Origin: Thermoplasmata archaeon
Lineage (GTDB): Archaea > Thermoplasmatota > Thermoplasmata > Thermoplasmatales > Thermoplasmataceae
NCBI GenBank assembly: GCA_021799315.1
Contig: JAJZAR010000106.1
Span: 1-5,181 of the forward strand
Direction of reading: 5' to 3'
DNA: 5,181 nucleotides
Shown: positions 1 to 4,655 of the stretch, piece after piece
Position numbering within the stretch: the stretch's first letter is position 1
Layout of the letters: each line of letters starts with the position of its first letter
Made by a program: the position numbers and the translations under genes
The notes under the pieces: model-generated
Database searches by the model: none
What the model saw: the letters and a program-made list of their open reading frames with translations, nothing else
Told to the model about the DNA's origin: nothing

Positions 1-18
1 ATCTTTCTTATGAATGTC

Positions 19-40
19 GTAGTGAATAAATAAACACTAC
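19..40. repeat. Inverted repeat GTAGTG / CACTAC
   Basis: A perfect 6-bp inverted repeat: GTAGTG at 19-24 and CACTAC at 35-40, separated by the 10-nt A/T spacer AATAAATAAA. The left arm is also part of a 12-nt direct repeat that recurs at 91-102. It could be a weak hairpin at a transcript end or a protein-binding site. It is short enough to be chance in AT-rich DNA. Confidence 0.35.
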
Positions 41-102
41 AAAGTATTTACATGTTTCTATAAATGCAACATAAACAGGGTTAATAAGATGTAGTGAATA
101 AA
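19..102. repeat. 12-nt direct repeat GTAGTGAATAAA
   Basis: The 12-mer GTAGTGAATAAA occurs exactly at 19-30 and again at 91-102, 72 nt apart. Both copies are in the intergenic DNA after the operon. The repeat is directly visible; its function is unknown. Confidence 0.5.
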
Positions 103-109
103 ATCAATT

Positions 110-149
110 AAAAATATAGGTAATTAAGTTGCGAAAAGATTCAAATCTT
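110..149 (-). terminator. Possible operon terminator: hairpin then T-tract
   Basis: Just past the acetyltransferase stop (minus-strand reading), a small perfect hairpin AAGAT-TTGA-ATCTT lies at 149-136. A run of five T follows at 114-110 in an A/T-rich context. Archaeal intrinsic termination depends mainly on T-tracts, so this is the best candidate end for the three-gene transcript. The hairpin is weak and not adjacent to the T-run, so the call is tentative. Confidence 0.3.
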
Positions 150-174
150 ATGTCTGTAGTCTTGCGCATGTTTT

Positions 175-684
175 TCAACGTGTTAATTTTGATTTGGATT
201 TCTCTGCACTTATTGTATTTCGCTTGCCCTGCAGCCGGGGCCTAGCTGGATTTCCTGTCACAACTGTTCCTGGCTGCACATCTTTGGTAACAATGGTGCC
301 GGCGCCAATCATGCTGTGCTTTCCAATATTTACTCCCGGTAGGATAACGGAACCCGCTCCAATTGAAACATGATCCTCTACATTCGTACGAAGAAGTTGC
401 CATTCCTCTCCTATCTTGGGATATTTATCATTAGTAAATGTTACATTTGGACCAATGAAAACATAATCGCCTATTGTCACACCGGTTGGAATGAATGTAA
501 AGGGGCGAATCTTAACGAAATTACCTATAACAACATCTTCTTCAATGTAAACGAAAGAATCAATCTTACTGTTGGACCCTATTTTACATTTATAAAGGTC
601 AACAAAATCATGTATTACGGTACTTTCGCCGATGTCACACTCGAATATTGATCTAAACCTTCTTTGATCGTTCAATTTCCTCAA
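175..684 (-). CDS. Left-handed beta-helix sugar N-acetyltransferase (WbpD/WlbB/QdtC type)
   Basis: Predicted cytoplasmic acetyl-CoA-dependent enzyme that N-acetylates the 3-amino group of a nucleotide-linked sugar. The 169-residue protein is built of hexapeptide repeats (for example IGSNSK, IGNFVK, IGDYVF, IGAGSV, IGKHSM, IGAGTI), the left-handed parallel beta-helix of trimeric acyltransferases. The segment GPNVTFTNDKYP (about residues 78-89) matches the FTND-x-YP loop typical of WbpD/WlbB and QdtC, and GNPAR (144-148) closes the helix. A basic Lys/Arg/Ser-rich tail of about 20 residues follows. The start is TTG at 684 (overlapping the previous gene by 32 nt) or TTG at 675; the first internal Met is far into the fold, so no ATG start is possible. 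It is the last gene of the operon. The class is clear; the exact sugar is inferred from the neighbouring aminotransferase and oxidoreductase. Confidence 0.88.
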   Translation of the reverse strand: MRKLNDQRRFRSIFECDIGESTVIHDFVDLYKCKIGSNSKIDSFVYIEEDVVIGNFVKIRPFTFIPTGVTIGDYVFIGPNVTFTNDKYPKIGEEWQLLRTNVEDHVSIGAGSVILPGVNIGKHSMIGAGTIVTKDVQPGTVVTGNPARPRLQGKRNTISAEKSKSKLTR

Positions 685-1600
685 CTCGCTTAATTGCCTC
701 GATTTCTTTGATTATTAAAGCACCAAGATGTGCCGAATTTATTTTTATTTTCTTCTCAGCAATACACTCAACGAAGTTCTTTATTTCTGCAAGAATTGTA
801 TTATTTGGTTCCATAACTATTTCCTGTTGCTTTCCAGATCTGTATAGCCAGCCATTCTGAGCTACAGGGTTAAATACAATTGTACCAGTTTTGCCTTGAA
901 TTTCAATCTCCCTAGTTGTTTTATGGCTTGATAGACTGATTCTTACATTAATGTAAACATTGTTTCCGTAGTACAGTAAGACATCAGAACTCTTGTTGAC
1001 AGTTTCCCCGATACCACCTCTTTTAGTTGAAACACTAACAATTTCTCTTGGCCAGCTTCCAAGAATAAAGTTAATCATATCAAGGATATGTGGCATCAGG
1101 TCCCAAATGACATCTTCATTGGATGAACTGGGACTCGGTGAGATATGATCCCAAATGAATGATAGATGGACTACATTTCCGATCGTATCGTCATCTAACA
1201 ATTTCTTGATCTCCACCATTGCATTAGAGAACCTGAAAATATTCCCGACCTGAAAGACTAGACCCTTTGCTAGTGCGATTTCTAGAAGTCTGAAGGCATC
1301 ATCCGAATTTGTTGTTATCGGCTTTTCAACAAGGACGTTCACATTTTTTTCCATTGCTTTCATAATTATTTCGAAATGTGTGGCATTTGGAGAGCAAATA
1401 TGCACCCCATCAACTCTGTCCAGGAGATCATCAATACTGCCCGCAATTTCCAGGTTGCTAATGCCTTTGAATTTATCCGTCATGCTGTTTTCATTATCGT
1501 AAAGGACCAAACCATCAATTAGGTTGTCAGATAACAGTGAGATATATTCCGAGACGACTTTTTTTCCCCAGTAACCAATTCCGATAATTCCTATTTTCAA
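653..1600 (-). CDS. Gfo/Idh/MocA-family NAD(P)-dependent sugar oxidoreductase
   Basis: Predicted to oxidise C3 of a nucleotide sugar (UDP-GlcNAc or its uronate) to a 3-keto sugar for the aminotransferase encoded just upstream. The 315-residue length is normal for the family. The N-terminal Rossmann fold shows GIGYWG (7-12) for dinucleotide binding. The family EKP motif is at 92-94, with K93 the expected catalytic lysine. The C-terminal domain carries WDLMPH (166-171), where D167 and H171 have the D-x3-H spacing of the family active site. Translation must begin at TTG 1600, which overlaps the aminotransferase stop in a TTGA junction; a GGTGA ribosome site lies 6 nt upstream. Its 3' end overlaps the acetyltransferase. 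WbpB/WlbA and GnnA are the closest functional models known to me; which one applies cannot be settled from sequence alone. Confidence 0.88.
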   Translation of the reverse strand: MKIGIIGIGYWGKKVVSEYISLLSDNLIDGLVLYDNENSMTDKFKGISNLEIAGSIDDLLDRVDGVHICSPNATHFEIIMKAMEKNVNVLVEKPITTNSDDAFRLLEIALAKGLVFQVGNIFRFSNAMVEIKKLLDDDTIGNVVHLSFIWDHISPSPSSSNEDVIWDLMPHILDMINFILGSWPREIVSVSTKRGGIGETVNKSSDVLLYYGNNVYINVRISLSSHKTTREIEIQGKTGTIVFNPVAQNGWLYRSGKQQEIVMEPNNTILAEIKNFVECIAEKKIKINSAHLGALIIKEIEAIKRVEEIERSKKV

Positions 1601-2715
1601 TAATTTTCACCAAGAAAATCTCTCGTGGCTTCAATCACATATTCCAGTTCTTCATCAGTAATGTCATTATATATCGGCAGGCTAACATTTTCATTGGCCC
1701 ATTTTTCGGTGTTTTCTAATGAAAAATGATATTGCCCCATATTCTCGACATATGGAACCTGAAGATGGACGGGAATCGGGTAATGAATTCCAGTTTCGAT
1801 GTTTTTAGATTTCAGGTAATTAATCAATTTTTCTCTCTGTTTTATCCTGACCGAATATATATGCCAAGACGACTTGATATCATCACTGTCGGCGGGGGGT
1901 AGACCTATTTTCTCAAAAGTCTCAAAACGCTTATGATAGATTGTTGCTACTTGCTTTCTCCTCTTATTCCATGAATCTAGAAGACGTAGCTGAACATTTC
2001 CTATTGATGCGTTAACTGAGTTTAGCCTAAAATTGTAACCCATCACGTCATTTTTATATCTATTCTCCTTGGAACTCCCTTGATTCCTCAAAATTCGAAT
2101 ACTTTCGGCTAACTCTTCATTATTTGTGGTTACCATGCCGCCATCACCACCAACAGTCATATTCTTGGAACTATAGAAAGAAAATGCACCAAGCTCTCCA
2201 AAACTTCCTGCTTTCTTGTTCTTGAATGTAGCTCCATGTGCCTGACAGGCATCCTCAACTACTGGAATTCCAAAATCAGACGCGACTTCTAAAATGGGAC
2301 CTAATTCTCCAGTCCTTCCATATAAATGCACAGGGAGAATTGCCTTAATCTTTTGCCCATATTTCTTGATTGCAGTTATAAGCTGCTGTAATGAAATGGT
2401 GGTATCATGGTTATTTATATCAAGAAAAATTGGTTTAGCTCCAGTTTGACTTATTGCATTAGCAGTTGCTATAAATGTTGCAGATTGTGTCAAAACTAGG
2501 TCATTTTCGCCAATGCCTAGAGACTTTAATGACAAGAACAGTGCAGCTGTTCCGCTAATCACGGCAACTGCATGCTTTGTTCCTACATATTCAGCAAAAT
2601 TGTTCTCAAACTCAGTTACTGATTTTCCCCCAACAAGCCTATCATTGCGAAGACATTCAATTGCTGCATTAATCATCGTTTCATTAATGACGGGTTTAGA
2701 AAACGGCACTTTCAC
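1597..2715 (-). CDS. DegT/DnrJ/EryC1 PLP-dependent sugar aminotransferase
   Basis: Predicted cytoplasmic transaminase that adds an amino group, usually from glutamate, to a 3-keto nucleotide sugar. The 372-residue length is standard for the family. Visible motifs are SGTAAL (54-59, phosphate-binding region), VEDACQAHGA (153-162, with D155 expected to contact the PLP ring nitrogen), FYSSKNMTVGGDGG (180-193, with K184 the Schiff-base lysine) and GYNFRLN (227-233). All key residues are present, so the enzyme looks active. The start is GTG at 2715: an in-frame TAA lies only 6 nt upstream of it, and a TATA-like box is centred about 26 nt upstream, implying a leaderless mRNA. It is the first gene of the operon and its stop overlaps the oxidoreductase start. 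WbpE/WlbC and GnnB are the likely functional relatives. Confidence 0.9.
   Translation of the reverse strand: MKVPFSKPVINETMINAAIECLRNDRLVGGKSVTEFENNFAEYVGTKHAVAVISGTAALFLSLKSLGIGENDLVLTQSATFIATANAISQTGAKPIFLDINNHDTTISLQQLITAIKKYGQKIKAILPVHLYGRTGELGPILEVASDFGIPVVEDACQAHGATFKNKKAGSFGELGAFSFYSSKNMTVGGDGGMVTTNNEELAESIRILRNQGSSKENRYKNDVMGYNFRLNSVNASIGNVQLRLLDSWNKRRKQVATIYHKRFETFEKIGLPPADSDDIKSSWHIYSVRIKQREKLINYLKSKNIETGIHYPIPVHLQVPYVENMGQYHFSLENTEKWANENVSLPIYNDITDEELEYVIEATRDFLGENY
1607..1611 (-). promoter_or_regulatory. Shine-Dalgarno GGTGA for the oxidoreductase
   Basis: GGTGA reads on the minus strand at 1611-1607, 6 nt before the TTG start at 1600, inside the 3' end of the aminotransferase gene. 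It matches the archaeal anti-SD complement GGTGATC. Together with the 4-nt start/stop overlap it supports TTG 1600 and translational coupling. Confidence 0.6.
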
Positions 2716-2735
2716 GGTAGGTTAACATTCTGCCG

Positions 2736-2747
2736 CTTATTAATTTT
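2736..2747 (-). promoter_or_regulatory. TATA-like box of the sugar operon
   Basis: On the minus strand the A/T-only segment AAAATTAATAAG (2747-2736) is centred about 26 nt upstream of the GTG start at 2715. That is the archaeal TATA-to-start distance expected if transcription begins at the first base of the start codon. No Shine-Dalgarno sequence is seen before the GTG, consistent with a leaderless transcript. Confidence 0.5.
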
Positions 2748-2760
2748 ATTTCATATGCCC

Positions 2761-2773
2761 GCGTATCCTACGC
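2761..2773. promoter_or_regulatory. Perfect inverted repeat upstream of the operon promoter
   Basis: GCGTA-TCC-TACGC is a perfect 5-bp inverted repeat with a 3-nt centre. It sits about 46-58 nt upstream of the inferred transcription start and just beyond the TATA-like box. The spacing suits a dimeric regulator, probably an activator. It is short, and no second copy occurs before the other two promoters in the window. Confidence 0.3.
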
Positions 2774-2850
2774 TATGAAGTGTATTAATAATGTGATAAT
2801 GTATATTTGACTTTTCTCTAAATTAGCGAAATTTTTATTCATATCACGCA

Positions 2851-2867
2851 GGTATCTGTTTCATACC
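2851..2867. repeat. Short hairpin GGTAT / ATACC
   Basis: A perfect 5-bp inverted repeat GGTAT (2851-2855) and ATACC (2863-2867) with a 7-nt loop lies beside the A8 tract at 2872-2879. It may contribute to an element between the glycosyltransferase unit and the sugar operon. It is short, so chance is possible. Confidence 0.25.
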
Positions 2868-2871
2868 AAAT

Positions 2872-2879
2872 AAAAAAAA
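2872..2879 (-). terminator. T8 tract, possible terminator of the minus-strand glycosyltransferase unit
   Basis: Eight A on the plus strand give T8 on the minus strand, the longest homopolymer in the window. It lies between the glycosyltransferase stop at 3254 and the sugar operon promoter near 2741, so it could end transcripts from the upstream unit before the operon begins. It is about 375 nt past that stop and no strong hairpin precedes it. Confidence 0.28.
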
Positions 2880-2889
2880 TCCTAATAAA

Positions 2890-3267
2890 TGTGACAAACT
2901 GCCGGAGAAAGAAGGCGCAGAAGCATTCTTCGTGAAGGCAGTGAGAATATTTGGAACAATGGCAAAGGTGGATTTCCCCTAGGGATTCTCAAGAAGGACC
3001 GTGTATTTACTGGTTTATGAATGGTCCTGTCAGACGCCTGACCTCACTAACCGCTTTAGAGCGGCTCACAGACGATCCCTGTAACTCATTCATGATATGG
3101 GTCATTTGAACGGTTTCACTTCTATCATAATCATCTTAATGTGGCACTGGCCCGTACGTATTTGGAAACAGTGGTGCCAGGGCAGATTCAATAATCAAAG
3201 AGATTCCAAAGTTCTAAATTTGGATAGGGTAAGTATTGCATTGGCTGTTTTCATTAAGAATAACTGA
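2890..3267 (+). pseudogene. Decayed coding sequence, unrecognised, broken across frames
   Basis: No intact ORF exists, but protein-like stretches appear in all three plus-strand frames. From 2890 one frame reads smoothly (including AVRIFGTMAKVDFP) to a TAG at 2980, and continues open past it to 3081. A second frame holds ALERLTDDPCNSFM up to about 3096. A third, from 3096 to 3191, contains YHNHLNVALARTYLETVVPG before a TAA. A short ATG-started frame (56 codons, 3097-3264) also runs into the 3' end of the glycosyltransferase. This pattern suggests an old gene with several frameshifts, possibly a transposase given the other element remnant nearby, but I do not recognise the family. Coding origin is an inference from appearance, and the boundaries are approximate. 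Confidence 0.35.
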
Positions 3268-4141
3268 TGAATGGACTTGAGATCTGTTCCAGAATATCCA
3301 ACGTAACCGAATCCATGTCTTGTAGAGGAATGGATTTGTCTTCATCAAAGTATTGTTTCATAACGGAACTGATATAATTTTTTTCATCTTGGGAAATTTC
3401 AGACGCAGATAGGCGGGACTTTATATCCTGTGGATTTAACGTCATATAACCTTTCCGCCCGTAAATTAAAGTCATAGCTATGTATTGCAGACTTCTTATT
3501 GTCCATTTAACTCCTAATAGGCCGTCTCTCCAGCCTTGATGTTTGAAAAAGACATACAGTGAATATGTTGCCCTCGTTATCAAGTCCCACCTAATTGATT
3601 CTTGGGCAGTATATCTCTTGGCTTTTCGGTGCCATTCCTGCCAATCTTCCTGACTAAAGTTACTTATATCTCCATTTATTTTAACACAATCTTTAACAGA
3701 ACCGAAGAGGCCTTCGTGAACCCGCCCAATATAGAAAAAATATCTTTTATCATATAATCTTTGCCCATATTTAGTGGTCATCATCATTTTATATGAACCA
3801 ATGTACATATTCACCCTTACGCAATAAAGCCTGAATTTGAAGTCCAAATTTTCGAGCGAATTTATCAGGGTGTCGTCCATCAGTTCGTCTGAATCTATCA
3901 CGAAAATATGTGTGGTATTTGCATAATATGCGCCTAGATTACGTAGATAAGCATAGTTTTGTGATTTTGAATAAATTATTTTCAGGTTTTCATTAGGCGC
4001 CAAATCCTCTTTACTGTTAGTAACTATAACGATATGTTCAGTAACTTCCAAAAGTCTGTTTAGCGATTTAATTGCACTGATTTTCGAATTAGTTATTATT
4101 ACCGCAGATAGTCCTGTCGTTAACCCCTGTGCTATAGCCAA
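3254..4141 (-). CDS. GT2-family glycosyltransferase, WaaE/KdtX-like
   Basis: Predicted to transfer a sugar from a nucleotide donor to a surface-glycan or lipid-linked acceptor. The 295-residue protein starts with the GT-A beta strand LSAVIIT (11-17), has YLRNLG (65-70), the metal-binding DSDE (83-86), the GRVHEGLFG segment (139-147) typical of this subgroup, and the C-terminal FFKHQGWRDGLLG (198-210) region seen in WaaE-like enzymes. No membrane helix is obvious. Two usual features are absent: the NEE after the first strand (here NSKI), and the aspartate after the second strand (here IVIVTNSKED). TTG at 4141 is the only workable start: upstream codons to the in-frame TAA at 4174 include none, and a TATA-like box lies about 26 nt upstream. 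It forms its own unit beside a transposase remnant. Family assignment is firm; donor, acceptor and activity are unknown. Confidence 0.82.
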   Translation of the reverse strand: MAIAQGLTTGLSAVIITNSKISAIKSLNRLLEVTEHIVIVTNSKEDLAPNENLKIIYSKSQNYAYLRNLGAYYANTTHIFVIDSDELMDDTLINSLENLDFKFRLYCVRVNMYIGSYKMMMTTKYGQRLYDKRYFFYIGRVHEGLFGSVKDCVKINGDISNFSQEDWQEWHRKAKRYTAQESIRWDLITRATYSLYVFFKHQGWRDGLLGVKWTIRSLQYIAMTLIYGRKGYMTLNPQDIKSRLSASEISQDEKNYISSVMKQYFDEDKSIPLQDMDSVTLDILEQISSPFISYS

Positions 4142-4159
4142 CCTTAAGATAATTATGTT

Positions 4160-4438
4160 ATGTTTAAAAATTTATGCCGCACTGCATTTGTGCACTCTTT
4201 CTTACTTACGGAAATGAGACATAGAGTGTTCAAGGATCTATGGAATGTTCCACATAACCTGGCATTCAACAGGAAGCAGGGAATAATCATTAGGGAAAGG
4301 GAGAAATCCAGATACAGGTTAAGGTTGGAAATAGAGCGGACATTTTCCATTCTGGAGGAGATAATCCATTGTGAGCATATCCGGTATGTCAGCAACAGGA
4401 ACTATGTGGTTGCTGTTGACGAAAGGATAGTGGTATAG
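4160..4438 (+). pseudogene. C-terminal remnant of an IS4/IS5-group DDE transposase
   Basis: A 92-codon open frame resembles only the end of a DDE transposase. It contains the Y-x2-R-x3-E-x6-K signature of the IS4-type superfamily as Y52, R55, E59 and then E66 in place of the final lysine; E59 would be the third catalytic acid. The surrounding basic segment REREKSRYRLRLEIER and the following RTFSILEE are typical of this region. Family members are usually about 300-400 residues, so the N-terminal part with both catalytic aspartates is missing and the fragment cannot be an active transposase. Transposase-like sequence probably begins near the Met codon at 4214; 4160-4213 may be unrelated and overlaps the divergent glycosyltransferase promoter. 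No terminal inverted repeats could be identified. Confidence 0.65.
4163..4170 (-). promoter_or_regulatory. TATA-like box of the minus-strand glycosyltransferase
   Basis: On the minus strand TTTTTAAA (4170-4163) is centred about 26 nt upstream of the TTG at 4141, again fitting a leaderless transcript. The box lies inside the open plus-strand frame that carries the transposase remnant, so this promoter sits at or inside the mobile-element junction. Confidence 0.45.
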
Positions 4439-4655
4439 AACTGAATTGTCCCGATCAATCATATAAGGCAAAGATCAAATAGGGAAATACTGGGCCTCGT
4501 TGTTTGACGCAAGTTTGGACACCCCAAGGATATCCAGGTAATGGCATAGGATTCTGTAAAGGTAACATCATTCCTGAATTTTATCATACGAAAATATTCA
4601 TTGATTGAAATAAGACAGGGAAAATTATTAAATAATACCGATATTATGCTTAGTA
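4439..4655. other. Intergenic stretch between transposase remnant and right-hand glycosyltransferase
   Basis: No gene is supported here. A plus-strand frame stays open from 4483 to 4605 without a start codon and could be further decayed element sequence. An 8-bp palindrome GGATATCC is at 4528-4535. The right end of the insertion element should lie in this stretch, but its boundary cannot be fixed without a second copy. The last 30 nt hold the promoter of the next gene. Confidence 0.45.
4625..4634 (+). promoter_or_regulatory. TATA-like box of the right-hand glycosyltransferase
   Basis: TTATTAAATA is centred about 26-27 nt upstream of the TTG start at 4656. This is the same geometry as at the other two transcription units and supports a leaderless mRNA. 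No Shine-Dalgarno sequence is seen before the TTG. Confidence 0.5.

Larger units (their letters stand above)
1..174. other. AT-rich intergenic region downstream of the sugar operon
   Basis: No convincing coding sequence is visible here on either strand. The stretch is very A/T rich and follows the end of the minus-strand sugar operon, so it probably holds that operon's 3' untranslated region and transcription end. It contains short direct and inverted repeats and a small hairpin, listed separately. Any gene further left lies outside the window. Confidence 0.6.
2716..3253. other. 538-bp region without an intact gene
   Basis: Between the aminotransferase start and the glycosyltransferase stop there is no complete gene. 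From 2716 to about 2880 the DNA is AT-rich and holds the operon promoter and upstream inverted repeats. From about 2890 to 3250 it is richer in G+C, shows protein-like stretches in changing plus-strand frames, and is best read as decayed coding DNA. Two hairpins are visible: CCGCT-TTAG-AGCGG at 3051-3064, and an imperfect one pairing TGGCAC (3142-3147) with GTGCCA (3174-3179). No tRNA fold or CRISPR repeat is seen. Confidence 0.55.

Noticed and set aside
370..651. Plus-strand ORF of 93 codons
   Set aside because: It lies entirely opposite the acetyltransferase, whose hexapeptide repeats are clear; the plus-strand translation has no recognisable motif and is an antisense shadow.
2513..2725. 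Plus-strand ORF of 70 codons over the aminotransferase N-terminus
   Set aside because: Antisense to a well-supported gene with conserved motifs, and it runs through that gene's start; no independent support.
2980..2982. TAG with open frame on both sides as a possible pyrrolysine codon
   Set aside because: The frame after the TAG ends at 3079 without a recognisable domain, the neighbouring protein-like stretches are in other frames, and no pyl gene is present; decay by mutation is simpler.
3051..3064. CCGCT-TTAG-AGCGG hairpin as a small RNA or tRNA part
   Set aside because: Only one 5-bp stem is present, with no cloverleaf or T-loop consensus nearby; it sits inside decayed coding-like DNA.
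4153..4395. Minus-strand ORF of 80 codons
   Set aside because: It is opposite the transposase remnant, which carries the YREK-type signature; the minus-strand product looks like nothing known.
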